A DNA stretch of 64,000 bases from Eutypella sp. D-1 (taxonomy: Eukaryota; Ascomycota; Sordariomycetes; Xylariales; Diatrypaceae). A program made the position numbers and the translations under genes. Location: NCBI GenBank assembly GCA_023313575.1, contig JAJTTP010000002.1:1674001-1738000 (forward strand). The letters are read 5' to 3'. A model generated the notes under the pieces. It saw only the letters and a list, made by a program, of their open reading frames with translations, was not told the DNA's origin and made no database searches. Numbering within the stretch: the stretch's first letter is position 1; every line of letters starts with the position of its first letter. Below, one piece after another: positions 44,479 to 57,630 of the stretch.

Positions 44479-45953
44479 GCTCAAACTCTCCGTCTTCCTC
44501 GAGCTTTGCTCAGGCACAGCAACGCCTCGCCGCGCGTCGCCAGGCCCGCGAGCGCGAGGCACAGGCTCAGCTGGTCGCTCAGCGCGAGGCGTCGCGCGCC
44601 TGGTCCCAGATATCCCGCCTCCCCTTTCCTTTAAATCGCGTCGGAAGCACGTCGCTGTCTGTGTGGGAGCTGCTCGCGTCTCGGGAGGGAACCCGCCCTG
44701 CCTTCCGCGTCGGTCAGGTCGACGCCGAACTGCTTGATGAAGACCTGCTCTCCCAGCTGCGCGACCAGGTCGGTGAAGCCTTTAAGTACTTCGGCGGCAA
44801 TATCAAGGACGACTGGTCCGCCGAGATCCTCCTCGCCCTGCGCGCCGTCCTTTTCAAACTCACAATCTGGGACCACGACGCTACCTACGGCGCCGCCCTC
44901 CAGAACCTTAAGTACACCGACGCCCGTCGTGATGGTCCGGTCCTGACGCCCCCAAGCAAATGGCAGAAGAGTCTTTACGGATTGGTCACAGTTGGCGGCA
45001 AATATGGCTGGACTAAATTGGAAAACTGGTTGATAGATAAGGATAACGGTTATGACGAGCCGTCGCCCACGGTACGGCGCTTATCGGCCATCACCTCGAG
45101 ACTCACGGCCCTTCACTCCGTCGCGGCCTTCGCGTCCTTCCTGGTTTTCCTGTTGCACGGGAGGTACCGAACGCTCTTGGATCGCGTGCTCAAGATGCGC
45201 CTGGCGGCGCCCACCAGCCAGGTGAGCCGTGAGGTGTCATTCGAATACCTCAACCGCCAACTCGTCTGGCATGCGTTCACCGAGTTTCTGCTCTTCGTCC
45301 TCCCGCTCGTGGGCATTAACCGCTGGCGGCGATGGCTGAACCGTACATGGCGGAAGACAAAGGAGATTGTCCGCGGCGGCGGAAGCTCGGAAAGCAGCTC
45401 TGCGGAGAAAAAGGGCGAATATGCCTTCCTACCCGAGCGCACCTGCGCTATATGTTATCAAGACCAGAACTCGGCTACCACCGAAACCGAGGTGCTAGCA
45501 GCTGCTGCGTCGACTGGCGTCGTCGGGTCCGCCCAGACAGACATCACGAACCCTTACGAGACGATACCGTGCGGGTGCATCTATTGCTATGTGTGCCTGG
45601 CAACGAGACTAGAGCGGGAGGAGGGCGAGGGCTGGGCATGTCTGCGCTGCGGCGAGCTGGTCAAGGAGTGCAAGCCCTGGAGCGGCGACGTCCTGGTGAA
45701 GCCGACCAAGGCGTCGCCATCCTCGCCTACGGCCGCCACGAAGCACGTGGGGTTCGCCGACGAGCAGGAAGTCGTCCAAGTGCCTGCCCCGGTCGAACTG
45801 ACGGATAGAGACAGCCACTCCCACTCGGGCTCGGAGAAGGGTTCACGCAGGGCGAGATCCGACGACGGGTCCAGCGTCAGGTCCGAGAGCACGGATTCCG
45901 AGATCTACGAGGAGGAGGAAGACGGCGTCGGCGACGACTTCAACGGCGACTAA
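44475..45953 (+). CDS. PEX2: Peroxisomal RING E3 ligase peroxin-2
   Basis: Single exon of 492 residues. The start at 44475 is the first in-frame ATG; the frame is open further upstream without one. Pex2 forms, with Pex10 and Pex12, the membrane ubiquitin ligase that marks the import receptor Pex5 for recycling. After a Gln/Arg/Ala-rich N-terminus, the Pex2/Pex12 N-terminal membrane domain runs from about residue 55 to 295 (VWELLASREGTRPAF, EILLALRAVLFKLTIW, LHSVAAFASFLVFLLHGRY, WHAFTEFLLFVLPLVGINRWRRW). The RING domain starts at C324 (CAIC) and continues with IPCGCIYCYVC and CLRCGE, ending near residue 393. The C-terminal 100 residues are acidic and Ser-rich, longer than in yeast. A uORF overlaps the start codon. 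Confidence 0.95.
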   Translation: MSSNSPSSSSFAQAQQRLAARRQAREREAQAQLVAQREASRAWSQISRLPFPLNRVGSTSLSVWELLASREGTRPAFRVGQVDAELLDEDLLSQLRDQVGEAFKYFGGNIKDDWSAEILLALRAVLFKLTIWDHDATYGAALQNLKYTDARRDGPVLTPPSKWQKSLYGLVTVGGKYGWTKLENWLIDKDNGYDEPSPTVRRLSAITSRLTALHSVAAFASFLVFLLHGRYRTLLDRVLKMRLAAPTSQVSREVSFEYLNRQLVWHAFTEFLLFVLPLVGINRWRRWLNRTWRKTKEIVRGGGSSESSSAEKKGEYAFLPERTCAICYQDQNSATTETEVLAAAASTGVVGSAQTDITNPYETIPCGCIYCYVCLATRLEREEGEGWACLRCGELVKECKPWSGDVLVKPTKASPSSPTAATKHVGFADEQEVVQVPAPVELTDRDSHSHSGSEKGSRRARSDDGSSVRSESTDSEIYEEEEDGVGDDFNGD

Positions 45954-47089
45954 AACAAGACCGAGAGATGCTCTGCTTGATACCCTATGCTATTGATACC
46001 CCCCCTCATGGTCCCGTCAGGGCATGCCCTCTATAGCGTGAAGGCAACGACGGAAAAACAGACCGCCTAGGCGGGAAATGCTCCCAGTGCATACGAAAAA
46101 TCCACACTTACCAACATATGAAAAGCCCCCTTGCAGGGGCAAATTCACTGTCGCTTTTGCCTATAGGCCGAGCCTGGTCCATCCAACTCCAGGAGATGGC
46201 ACCAAAACTTCTGCGCAATGCTGTGTGCTTTCTCATAGCTTTTGAAATACTAATATCTCAGGCGTAAAAACGCCTGCTTACCTACCACGATACCCAAGGA
46301 CACGTGGGTTGAGGAGAAAGGCGAAGGGGAGAAGGGGGGTAGGGGGGCGTAATGGTGATAGAATGGAAGTTTGGAAATGCCGAGATGACGTTGAGTAGCC
46401 TCGGTGGTGTTGGGGATATATATATTTGTGTGTGTGCGTATATTTATGTGCAACTATGATGGCGAAGTTGTGGATGTTGCGGCGGTTGGTCACCTGAATA
46501 CCTGCTACCTCCCCGAGCTGTCCCCGAAGACGACTTGTATATGACTTAGCAGTTTTGTCTATCGTTACTGCTCTACACTCCTATGTTCCATATTTATCTA
46601 AATACCCGAGAAATAATTCGTTCATATATATGTACATACTTCCGATGTGAGGTTGTGAAAAGAGTGCTTCCATGCTTGGACATGATGGTTTAAGTACTTT
46701 TATACTGTATCACATGCAAATCTTTTAAGGTGAGAGCAGCAGGGGCATGGATACTTTCCGGGTATTATGCTTAGGTAACTGGGCGATCTTGCCAGCCCTG
46801 GAGTTGACTTGGGCATGTGGTACAATGCGTTTCAGCCCCCTTCAGCCCCTGGAACTAATCGGATCGGGCCTGATCTTCTACTATCGATAAGAATATTCTA
46901 GGCCCCACCCCCACTATCATTATAGTTTACTGGTGAACAAGCTCAGCTAAATTCACTTACTTCAGTAAACTTCTTATCGCCCGTACATTTTTTTGGAAGA
47001 TAAGGACCTTGGTCGACCTACATCCCTACATCATCGCCCTTTTTCAACCCCGGTACCGCCTCAAATCGCACATCCCACCCAGCCCCTCC
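45954..47089. other. Spacer between PEX2 and RSA4
   Basis: Contains the PEX2 3' UTR, a TA/TG microsatellite at about 46415-46450 and the RSA4 promoter. No gene is supported. Confidence 0.5.
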
Positions 47090-48826
47090 ATGGCGACGAT
47101 AATACCACCGCCGTCCAAGCGGCAGAAGAAGGAGGTCGCCGACCGCGCCCGAGTGCAGCAGGATGTGACGCCCGCGTCCCGGGAGACGGGCTCGATACGG
47201 GCGCGCTTCGTGAATAAAGATGGGGAGCAGATGACGGACGTGGTGGAGGTGTCGGTGGCCGATGCGACGGAGCGCAACATAGCGCTGATGCTGAACACAT
47301 TGCTGGGGCGTGAGCGCGACGAATTCGTCCCCTACCGGTTCCGCGTGCAGGTGCCCAATCCTAATGCCGGCGCCGACGGAGAAGACCAGTTCATAGTCGC
47401 GGGCTTCGGGCCGGATTTCCTCGAGACGCTGCGCGCGCGGGGTATATCCGACCCCTCCGAGAGCACCCTGACAGTTGTCGCCGAAGAGCAAGCCGTGTTC
47501 CGCGTGCAGGCGGTGTCGCGCATGGCGAACCGGATGCCAGGGCACGGGCAGCCGATCCTGTGCGCGCAGTTCTCGCCGGACTCGGCGTCAGGCGGGGGGC
47601 TTGCGACGGGCAGCGGCGACAACACAGCGCGCCTGTGGGACGTGGCGACGGGGACGCCGAAGTTCACGCTTAAGGGCCACGGGGGCTGGGTGCTCGGCGT
47701 GGCCTGGAGTCCCGACGCCGAGTGGCTCGCCACGTGCAGCATGGACAAGACGGTGCGGATATGGGACCCGGCGACCGGCAAGGCGGCCGGCAAGGAGCTC
47801 CGCGGGCATGCGCAGCCCGTGCTCATGCTCGCGTGGCAGCCGTACCACCTGTGGAAGGCCGGGGAGGGAGCGCGACTGGCGAGCTGCAGTAAGGACGCCA
47901 CGGTACGGGTGTGGGTGCGGGCGACGGGGCGGACGGAGCACGTGCTGAGCGGGCACGCCGGCAGCGTGACGTGCGTGCGCTGGGGCGGCACCGACCAGAT
48001 CTACACGGCCTCGCACGACAAGACGGTGCGGGTGTGGGACGCCGCGCGCGGCACCCTCGTGCACAACCTGCGCCTGCACGCGCACTGGATCAACAGCCTC
48101 GCGCTCTCGACCGACGCCGTCCTGCGCACGGGATTCTTCGACCATGCTGGCGCCCCGCCCGCCTCCGACCCCGACGCCCGCCGTCGCCGCGCCCGCGAGC
48201 GCTTCGAGAAGGCCGCCACTGTTCGTGGACGCCTCGTCGAGCGCCTCGTCTCTGCCTCCGATGACTTCACCATGTACCTCTGGGACCCCATCAACGAGGG
48301 CGCCAAGCCCGTAGCCCGCCTGCAGGGCCACCAGCGGCAGGTCAACAGCGTCGTCTTCTCGCCCGATGCCTCGCTCATTGCCAGCGCCGGCTGGGACAAC
48401 CATGCCAAGATCTGGAATGCCCAGGACGGCAAGTTCCTGGGCACACTGAGGGTGCGTATATATATGTGCTATGTCTTTGCCGTTTATGTCTACATTTTCA
48501 CGCCTATTTCCTCTGCACTTTCGCTGACACCTTTCTTCCTCTTAGGGTCACGTCGCGCCGGTATACAAGTGCGAGTTCTCGGCCGACTCGAGGTTGCTCG
48601 TCACGGGTTCTAAGGACTGCACTTTAAAAGGTACCCGTCCGTTCTGTCAATCACATTTGAACTCTAACTAACACCAACCCGCGCAGTATGGAACGTCAGC
48701 AATTTTAAGCTGGCTAAGGACCTTCCCGGCCACGAGGACGAGGTCTATGCGGTGGACTGGTCGCCGGACGGCAAGACGGTAGCCAGCGGGGGTAAGGACA
48801 AGGCAGTGAGAACGTGGAGGAACTGA
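47090..48826 (+). CDS. RSA4: Ribosome assembly factor Rsa4 (Notchless/NLE1), WD40
   Basis: Three exons, 47090-48451, 48546-48630 and 48687-48826, joined in phase to give 528 residues. The start at 47090 is the first in-frame ATG. Rsa4 sits on pre-60S particles and is pulled off by the AAA machine Rea1/Midasin. Residues about 35-120 form the NLE ubiquitin-like domain that binds the Rea1 MIDAS site. A conserved acidic pair lies in RDEFVPYRF (D77, E78), the likely metal-contact loop. Eight WD40 repeats follow (GHGQPILCAQFSPD, GHGGWVLGVAWSPD, HWINSLALSTDAVLRTG, GHQRQVNSVVFSPD, GHVAPVYKCEFS, GHEDEVYAVDWSPDGKTVASGGKD). The charged insertion with DPDARRRRARERFEKA in the middle of the propeller is a known family feature. 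The protein ends at AVRTWRN. Confidence 0.97.
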
Positions 48827-49959
48827 AAAACAAAACAGAGTGTTCCATGCTATATACTATAATTGTGAATCTGCTACTCTAGATGCTGCTTTATTATTAT
48901 ACCCGACCTGCGACAATTTGAAGAGGAATAGAAAACATAGTCACGACCAGAAATGCATAGATGAATTGCTAGCTGACATGTGACATACGTGTATGTACGT
49001 ACCTATCTTATATTGGACCCTTGGGGCGTTGGACTAGGTACCCGAATGGGCATAGATGGCCCAACTAGGCAATTTCTTAGCTGCATGCCCGTGCCAATGC
49101 AGACAGTAATCGGAAGTCACGAGCCCCTACCGATGGCAGGGAGGATCTCCCTGTGATATCATTTGGTTCATCCCGCTCCATGGATTCTTTTTTAGCTGCA
49201 GGGTTTAATACACGTACATACTAAGTAGCTTCCTCCGCTCCTAACTAACAGCCCGTCATTCCTGTTTATTCGTCCTGTTTATTTGCATCGTCTTTTTTTT
49301 TTAATCCTCTGGACTTTTTCCAGCTGCTCTAATCTGCTGTGCTCTGCTCTGCCCCAGTGAAAATCGTCTCGTTAGCCAGTCTTGTTGGTTGTGGGTTTGC
49401 ATTGTTTTGTTTCGCTTCGTTCCGCCGAGTATACGACGTTACGTTATACAACTCTTTCCCCATCATTCCGGCTGGGTGTTGAACGTTACATATCCAGGGG
49501 AAGGAGTGATAATCGAGACAAACGCGTCGTGTGCTTGTTAATGACTCTGCGCGAATATCACACGGCAGATTAATTAATACGGCAACGGCAAGCTTGAAGA
49601 CAGTGGACTCGAACCTGCAGTTACAACTACCTAGGTATATATAGTACGGGAAAATGCAGCTCGTATAACCATCCCTATATCCTCCCTCGTACAGTCAGTC
49701 CGACTCTGTATTTCGAAGGCGGCGGATGTTTTTATCCTGTGCTCATTTATTCATTAAATAAAACTCGAATGGGATTACGAACAGCAACGAAATATCCTAT
49801 CCTGCATCCTGCCACTAGGAGGGATCCGCCCAAGCAACCAAGCTCACCCGGATACGGGGAGGAGGGGAGATGTGATGAGTGGATACTGAATCCGGAATAG
49901 GGAAGGGCAATTTTTTCTAAAGGAAAGGGAGACAAAAAAGAAGGTATACGACGAACTCC
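48827..49959. other. Spacer between RSA4 and the polytopic membrane protein gene
   Basis: RSA4 3' UTR followed by the promoter of the next gene. It contains a TACCTAGGTA palindrome at 49628-49637 and a TCCTGTTTATT direct repeat at about 49259-49284. No coding unit is supported. Confidence 0.5.
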
Positions 49960-52281
49960 ATGCCCGAATTCTTCCCCTTCATTCCGGGAACGGAGACCTC
50001 GCGGCAGGCCCGCCACGCCGCGTTCGACGCCGCATCGACTCCGCTTCTCGGCCGGTTTCGTGCGCACCTGCCTCGTCGCGTGCGGTCGCGGCCAAGCGGG
50101 CTCTTCGGCGCTTTCGGCGCCGGCGACGGGTCTAGGGCCAGGGCCGATCCTTCGACGTTGCTCGGGCCCGCCGGCGGTCGTGGAAGCGTCCATGTCGGGT
50201 ATGGGTCGCTGCTCATCACTGCGGGCCCCGAGGACGAGGAACAAGATGAAGATGACGATGACGAGGAGTACGACTATGACGACGAGTCCGAAGACGGCGA
50301 TGATGACGGCGGTAGTGGAGACGAAGGCGGCGGGTACGGACGGACGTCTTACGAGCATGCCGAGGACGAAGATAGAGGCGGAGCAATTCTTATTTGGCGA
50401 CGGCTCTGCTGTTGGTGGAGGCGGAAACCGTCGCGGCGGCGGCGGCGGCGTTCGAGGAGGGTATCCTGGCGTCGGATATGGAGGAAGAACGTGCTTGACC
50501 TCTGGGTCGCGCCACGCCAGTCCGCCGTTAAACGCGTGGTCAACAATTGGTGGAGTCGCTGGGGTGTCCTGGTTTTCCTGCCAGCTGTATTGGTAAGTTT
50601 GCCCCGACAGATCAGTGCTATGAACCATGCCGAGGGGTGCGGATTATATGCTCGGGGAGTTACGTTGTGTGGCCGTCATCGTCGGAGACTCGGACAAGGT
50701 TCCTCTGACTTAAGCCTCCGTCAAATGTAAGGATGAGTATGCTGACGACGCAATGACGGTATATAGGCAGTGGCATGGTGTGCGACACCGTTCCCCCAGT
50801 ACCCATTCCCGCGGTCTCACCATCAGGATCCGCCTGGCTCTCACCAAGTACCGGGACACGGCTCGGCACGGGTGCAAGTGAGCTTCTGGTTCTTCCTACT
50901 AGTATATTACGGCTTCTACAATCTGACGGCTCTAATCTGGATCACCAAGTTGTTCAACCTATACTCCCTGAACTGGTGGCCGTCGGCGCTCGGTTTCCCC
51001 CTCACCGTGTCCATGGTCGCCCTGCTATCGCTTGCCGTGCCCGTCCCCGTTTATTTCGCACCTGAAGCGCGATTCCTCATCAAACATAACACTGCCTGGA
51101 TTAGCTGGACGTTCATCACCATGGCCATGCCCGTCGCCATCGCCTTCTGCATTCTCATGACGCATGAACGTCACCTCAGTCTGCGCCACTCCCTCAGTGA
51201 GACCCAGCGCATCTTCACTAGCTCCTGGTGGACGGGAGAGGTCGCCGACACGCCGCCTCCCCTCGAAGACCGTCGGCGGAGGGGCCTGGGCCCCATCATG
51301 TTCGACCCAGACGCCGGGCTGCAAATATCGTCAGAGCAGCAACGGCGGCAACGGAGGGGCCCTGCGCTCATCGAGCGCCGGCGCTGGCTGCCCGCCAGCT
51401 TCGTCCGCTTCGTCTGGTTCTGTCTCGCCCTCTTCGTCGGGCTACTCGCGTACCTCATAGGGGAGGCGTACGCCGAGATATACCTGCGGACGCTACCGCA
51501 CAACAATTTCGAGACCATCGTGTACGTCTACAGCTGGGTCATCACCGTGCACCTGCTGGACGCGCTCACCGGCTGGATCCTGGGCGGCAGCGAAGGTGAA
51601 CGGGTCGGTAGCTACCCCCTGAGCTGGGTTTTCAAACTGTGAGTTGAACAACGAGGCCGTGTTCTACTGTCTCATATTCGTTGCCCTAAAATTAGCCTGG
51701 ACTGACATTTAAACAGATATTTCATGTTGACCTACCAGACCTATGTACGAGCACTGTACGCGCGCCTGCGCTCGCCTTCACAGTTCATCTGGCTGCAGGC
51801 GCTGTCGTCGGGGTTCCTGATTGTGCTGGTGCCGGTGACGATGACGCGGACGTGGCATCGGGGCCTGTCGCTGCTGGGGCTGACGGGGCAATCATACGGC
51901 GCGTACCAGAAAGTGTGTGTGCGTAATGTGTTCATACGGTCTCTGGCAGAGAATGTGAGCATGCTCACGTTCCTGGGAAGCGTGCTGGTGCTCCACTTCG
52001 GCGCCAACAAGGACGTATATCCGTACTTCGCCTTCGACGACCCCAACGAGCCCTACGACTTCCGCCTCACCACGATCGCCTCGGCCACTACCTGGGCCTG
52101 CGAGCTCACTGCTGCCCTCGCCCTCCGCGCCATCGTCGGCTACGCATTCGGCGTCGACCCCGCCGCTGAAGGCACCCTCGACCTCGTCGTTTGGCCTGAG
52201 CTTCTCCCCACCAGCGTCGCCGTCATGCTGCACGTCGTCCAGAACATGCTCTTCTCCATTATCCGCCTCCATTTCCGATGA
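49960..52281 (+). CDS. Conserved fungal polytopic membrane protein, function unknown
   Basis: Three exons, 49960-50592, 50767-51638 and 51717-52281, joined in phase to give 689 residues. Introns are 174 and 78 nt with GTAAGT and GTGAGT donors. Residues 1-90 are basic and Ser/Gly-rich, followed by a very acidic stretch (residues about 90-130, Asp/Glu/Tyr) and a basic Arg-rich helix. Roughly nine to ten membrane segments follow, beginning with WGVLVFLPAVLAVAWCATPFP and SFWFFLLVYYGFYNLTALIW, and ending with LLPTSVAVMLHVVQNMLF. A cytosolic loop between segments 4 and 5 is Arg/Gln-rich. I do not recognise a characterised transporter or enzyme signature. The acidic-basic soluble head plus membrane core suggests a scaffold or channel-like protein, but that is inference. 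Confidence 0.88.
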
Positions 52282-55071
52282 AAGAGAGGGTGGGAGGCAA
52301 AACCTGGGGTGAAGGAGGGCTGGGGTGTCAATTACCACATTACCACGTAGCGCGGGCGGTGCGGAAGCCTGCAGATGTCAGAACACGTCTGTTTCCCCCA
52401 CCCCATCCTACTAGGTGGGTGTGGTTTGGGGGTGGGGAAGAACGATGATAAACTACTGGGCATGTCAGCCCAGCAATATGAGGCGAGGGAGCCCGGAGAG
52501 TTCTCAACTCCTCGTACGTCGTACCTACCAGTTGCTAGAACTGGCAAAACAAGGACATTCTGCCGGAATAACGTAAGAGGCTTTTCGCCACCCTCCGGAT
52601 AGTCCACTCCCGGGCCGCGGCTGCCCTCCGAATTTCTTCCCCCCTCCCTGTTCCTCCTCCCCCGCCTGCAAACCCCGCCGCCGTTATTGTGTATTACCTC
52701 TTTTGTTAGATTAATTTGCTTGCACGCGCGGCCGAATTGCGAGGCACGCGAAAGATACCCCCCCTTTCCATTTTATTGTCCTGTATCTGCTTTTTCTTTT
52801 CTGTGTTAAAATAAATAAATCCAAGAGCAGGAAATGTATGGCCGTATGACCGGACTTCGGTGTATAGATACCCTTGTTGGGAAATTGACTGATGTGTTCA
52901 AAATGATAGATCAATAAGTAATACGGGGGACAGAGGAGAGAAGAGAGAAGAACACACCTCCCACCATCCACTTTCGGGCTTGGTCTACTCAGGTTGTCGG
53001 TCTGTCCCCGTGCGCGCCAGGTGGGAGGAAGGTGGGATTGAAGAAGGAATGACGGATAACGGGATGCCTAAAGGATTAGTAAGACGCTGGTGTGTCTACT
53101 GATGAGACGTAATACCTCGCCTCCGCATATGTCGACAACGCGGCAGTCTATATATCATATCCCGTATATATCTCATCATTACCACCGGCGCCCGCCGAAT
53201 CCGTATACAGCGAGGGCGGAGGTATTGTCTAATTTGCCTGTATAGACTGGCAGGTCTAAGTAAGCTACGCGAAATGCTTGGAGGAACCTTCGCCTCGTCT
53301 CATCTCACTACCGGACTCCGGGCGGTCAGCCGGAGAGCTCCAGCCCTTACCCCGGAAAGCCGCACATACAGCTAGCCAAATTACCACATATACCAACGGG
53401 AGCGAATGGAATGAAAGAGCAACATCATATTGACGGCATGGGCTAGAGGGCTTTTTAGTTGCACCGCCTCTGTAGTAAGCACGCGATTACGCAGGGTTCA
53501 CGATGCCTCCCTTTGCTTGTTGGCTGAAAGAAGAAGAATAGGAAGCTGCAGCGACTTGTTCCCTTTTGTCTCCCCTTTCCCGGTAGTAATTTCTTGGCAA
53601 CGGTCGTGAATATGTCTCACGACGCCACAAGGTCTAACTAGAGCTAGACAGGCACCGCAACGGTGAAGGCAAGGCTTACTTGGTTGGTTCATGACACAGA
53701 TTTCATCGTCTCCTCTTCTACTTAAGCGATGCGTGCCGAGGATATATCTCCCCACGGTGAGCGGTATGCATTGTACGCGCGCCGGCTCATACATATGGGT
53801 TACATGTATGCATGCATTTGTCTAGATAGAAATAGGTACACGTCTGCATCAATATACCTACCGGTAATATTTACACGCATTACATATGCATTAAGGTATC
53901 AAATATCTATCGTGCTGCCGACGCATGGCTTTCTTAGAAGTGGGAATATCTAGGCACTTTCTGACGGGCGCAGAGCAAATATTGATTGTGAGGACAGCAA
54001 GAAAACACGAATGTTGCCACACTTTCCAATACGGCCGATTGCATGACGCCGTTCAACGCTCCATACCGAGGCGGAGGTAAGTAGGTATACGCCTTGAAAC
54101 TTGGAAGCCGTCGCCCACCCATGACCCATGCCCATGCCCATGCTGCTTGTCTGCGGTCTGCGTCGCAGCAGCGACCGACAGCGCAGGCGCAACCTCGGCA
54201 TGTCCCCGAAGCGGTCATCCGGAGCCCGGTAGCTTGCCATATTTACCACGGGTGCCAGGTTTGGGATGGCTGCCTATCTGAGAGAGGAGGAGGGTGTGCA
54301 CTCATGCCGCACAGAGTTCCATCTGTCCATCTTGCAGAAAGGGGGAGGGGAGGAGGGGGGATACTGTAGCAACCTACATGCGCAGATTATGGACCGATGA
54401 AGCAAGATGGGGCCATGTGTGGTCTGAGAGCTCTAGAACTTCCCCGGATGTTGCTGGTCGAGCATTGCCTCTTTGGCCGATGCGATCGGCGCTCCTGCAG
54501 GCGTATACATGGAACGTCGCCATTTTGGCGAGGCTGCCAATGCGATGGATATCAAGCAATCGCACCGGATAGATACCGGGTATCGTCCGGCGTCCGGGGC
54601 ATAATTGTTCGGACAGCGCTAGGAAAGGAAAGGAAGGAAACAATTAAAAAAATACAATAAAATAGAACAACGATAGCAACGTTTAGGCCGCATCAATCAG
54701 ACAGTGGTGCGACGGCCTTCATTCACGCGGCCAGACCGGCTCCTGATTACTCAACCGGGAAAAGAAAACCCTCCCCACTACTTGAGCTCCTTGTCGGAAG
54801 ATAGGCGGTGAGCATTTACTGTCTCTATCTGCCTCCTCTGACTCTAGTGAAATTTTCATTATCAATGACTCACCAGCCCGCCTGAACGCCCGCCGATGCG
54901 AAATATCTGCCGCGGCGCGCGGCCTTGCTTACCCACCTACTTCCCTAGCGCCCGCGGGATGATCTAAGCAAGGGCCCGATGAACCCGCCGGGGCTGATGC
55001 GCCGTCCTGTACAACAAGTTGTTGGCTAGGACTCCCCATATTGATGAGGGGATCCACTGAACAACAAATCT

Positions 55072-55090
55072 GGGGGGGGGGGGGGGGGGG
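55072..55090 (+). repeat. Homopolymer run of 19 G
   Basis: Uninterrupted G19 in gene-free DNA, directly after ACAACAAATCT. Length may vary between strains or be a sequencing estimate. Confidence 0.9.
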
Positions 55091-57072
55091 ATCAAAACTG
55101 AGAGCATAAAATAATAGATCGATGTATATACATAAGTACTTCACATTGGTTACTTACTTACGTCTGTGTATCCGTCCGTACGCAAGTACTGGTGAGAAGG
55201 GGCCGGGCAAGCGGGCCACTTGCTGCAGGTCATGCTCAGAGCACGCTAGCTCCGACATGGAATGGTTATGGCATGTGTGTTATCAGGGAGAGAGAAAACA
55301 ACGATTCACCTTATTATCCGAGAAGACGATAATTGGCGTTTAATGTTCCGAGGTTAACTCGAGAGGGTAGTCGGCCATCCAGTAAGCCGAGAGGGTTCCG
55401 TTCACGGTGGAGGAGAATAGGCAACCCCCGGATCGACGGCTGCTGGACCGTGAGGAGAAGAGGTAAATCTGATCTTACTTGCTGCAAGGTCAGATTCCCA
55501 AGGCTGGCTGGTGGGTAGCACGGCCGTGGTGTATGCAATAGATACGCGCACCATCTATCTGCGGGTATCAGCGGGCACGATGACTACCTAGGGAGAAACA
55601 GCGTGCGCCGGGTCAATCACGATAGTTCCCGTTATCAAGGCCCACTTAACATATATGTATGCAATAAGGCAGAGAACCGGATAGTCGGTTCAAGGACGCA
55701 AGAAAACCAGATACCGTGAGGATTGTCCTGGTCCAATGAATGGCTCGAGATCCAAAACCCAGGAACCGTACGTCACATCTTAGGCTGGGTAGACAGGCGA
55801 CCTTTCAGCCGAAAAGTCTCCTTCACACGAGTCTGCTATGGAGTGGGATTAGGGGGAGGGGGGCAGCTCAAATGACGCTTATGTAGGGGGTTGCAAGACA
55901 GATCGGATCGATATCTCTGGGCACGACATGGTAAGGCGCCAAGCCGTGAACAGAAATCGATAGGCGATGATGGTGATGAGTCTAGACATAGAAGAGGCTC
56001 GGGACTTGGAGGTTGATCCTAGGTGGAGACTCCCGGAAGCCGCTCCCGCGCCTGGCGATGGGCACTAGATGTGATTTTCACAGCCGAGCAACTAACAGCC
56101 TCCCCATCGCTGCCTCTAGCTTCCGTGAAGGCGCGTCACGTTCGGCTGAAGGTTGGCATGTGGTTACAATGACATTAGGACCTAGGCCCAGAGGTGGTCT
56201 GGTCCGGTGCTGCTATGTGACGCGTACGCAGTCTGTTTTACGAGATTCCTACTGACCCTGATCGATGTGGCATTAAATCCAGATTTGTTAGACGTTATAA
56301 ATTGTTATGAAGTGGGAATCACCGTTGTAGTGGTGTGTGTACATCCCCTGAGCCCTGAAGCCGCGCTGTCCAATCAGGGCTGAGGAGCGGCTCGGCTTGG
56401 CTCAGGACGTTACCGTAAGGGCTGGCTGGGGTGACGCTGTTGTGAACAACTATTTATATATCACTATATATATATATCTATATCCCGTCACCCGAAGGGA
56501 GTAGTGGATGAGGCGAGGCTAGTCTCGGTTTAGCGAACACGAGTTATGGTCAGTGAGCCATCCAACACAACAATGTTCAGCACACGCGGTCGCGTCTTGA
56601 GATGTGACGAGATCCATGTCCACGGCAAGGTAAAGTGGAAAACGCAGTGGAGGGGTAGAGGGGTAGAGGGGCAAGGGGACCCGATCAAATAGGGCCGCGA
56701 GGCGAGAATTCCGGACTGTCCAAATATATCCAAGTAGGGGGGTCGGTTATGTTGGTCACCTTGTCACTCATCACTTGTCACTCGACTCTACATAGTATTA
56801 CCAAAAGATGAGTTCCTGCTCGACATCGACCCCAGCAGGATCACAATGTGTGAGTCGAAAAACTTGAAACTGCGGCGCGTTATTGGTTGATACGTGGTAA
56901 GAGTTAATTAGTACGGCTATTGGTAAGTCTACAACCCCCTGCCTTGCGCATAGGAAGGTTATCTATGGATGGTATACCTATACAAAATGAAATAGGGGAA
57001 AGTTCATATCATACACCAATGTATGTTGTCCGGCACCTACGTAGGATGGAGGGGCCGTCTACTAGTACTATC

Positions 57073-57090
57073 TACCTAGGTACCTAGGTA
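57073..57090. repeat. Two overlapping TACCTAGGTA palindromes
   Basis: TACCTAGGTACCTAGGTA contains two 10-bp perfect palindromes sharing two bases, flanked by further GGTACT. It is the densest instance of the motif family that recurs through the spacers of this window (others at 10171, 44115, 49628, 58829, 61176). Confidence 0.95.
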
Positions 57091-57299
57091 GGTACTGATA
57101 GGATCACTGTGAGCTACATTCCCAGGTACATTGTTATTCAAGTGTGTAAGGCCGGGCAGAAAGTATCTAGGCCGATGCTTATAAGTACTCAGATACTTAT
57201 GTATGTGCAGGAGGTTATGCAGCTATACAGGTATGTATGTGTCAATGAAGTCCCAGGAACAGGAACCTGGCTGGATAGGGCATCAAAACTCCATTAGGA

Positions 57300-57342
57300 G
57301 CCCTCCAGTGCCCCTCCAGTGCCCCTCAATGCCCCTCCAAGG
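57300..57342 (+). repeat. Short minisatellite, about four 10-11-bp units
   Basis: Units of the form CCCCTCCAGTG, CCCCTCAATG and CCCCTCCAAGG follow one another with small changes. Non-coding. Confidence 0.8.
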
Positions 57343-57630
57343 ACCCCGGAGGACAGTCGATATACCCACTAAAAAGAAACATCAAGCTTTAAATCGACTG
57401 ACCACTCCTGCATGAATCAACACCTGCAGGGCAAATACTTCCGTACGCGTCACCTCAACCCGGACAAATCTCAAACCTCAAACTTCAAGTTCAACCTAAA
57501 CACGTCCATGGGCTCTATGTAACCTATGTAACCCTACATAGTAACTTCAGAATCCATAACTCCAAACGAACTAACGCCAACCCGGAAAACCCATCCATGG
57601 ATCCATCCACCCATCACACCAGCTAACCAG

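Noticed and set aside
47588..48403. 271-residue minus-strand frame
   Set aside because: Antisense to the WD40 region of RSA4; it has no domain of its own.
49596..49670. Possible tRNA on the minus strand (GGTTCGAGTCC B-box-like string)
   Set aside because: The flanking bases do not pair into a T-arm, there is no A box at the right distance, and no acceptor stem.
49747..50628. 293-residue minus-strand frame with an apparent strong membrane segment
   Set aside because: It is antisense to exon 1 of the polytopic membrane protein gene. The Val/Ile/Leu run is the complement of its GAT/GAC/GAG acidic repeat.
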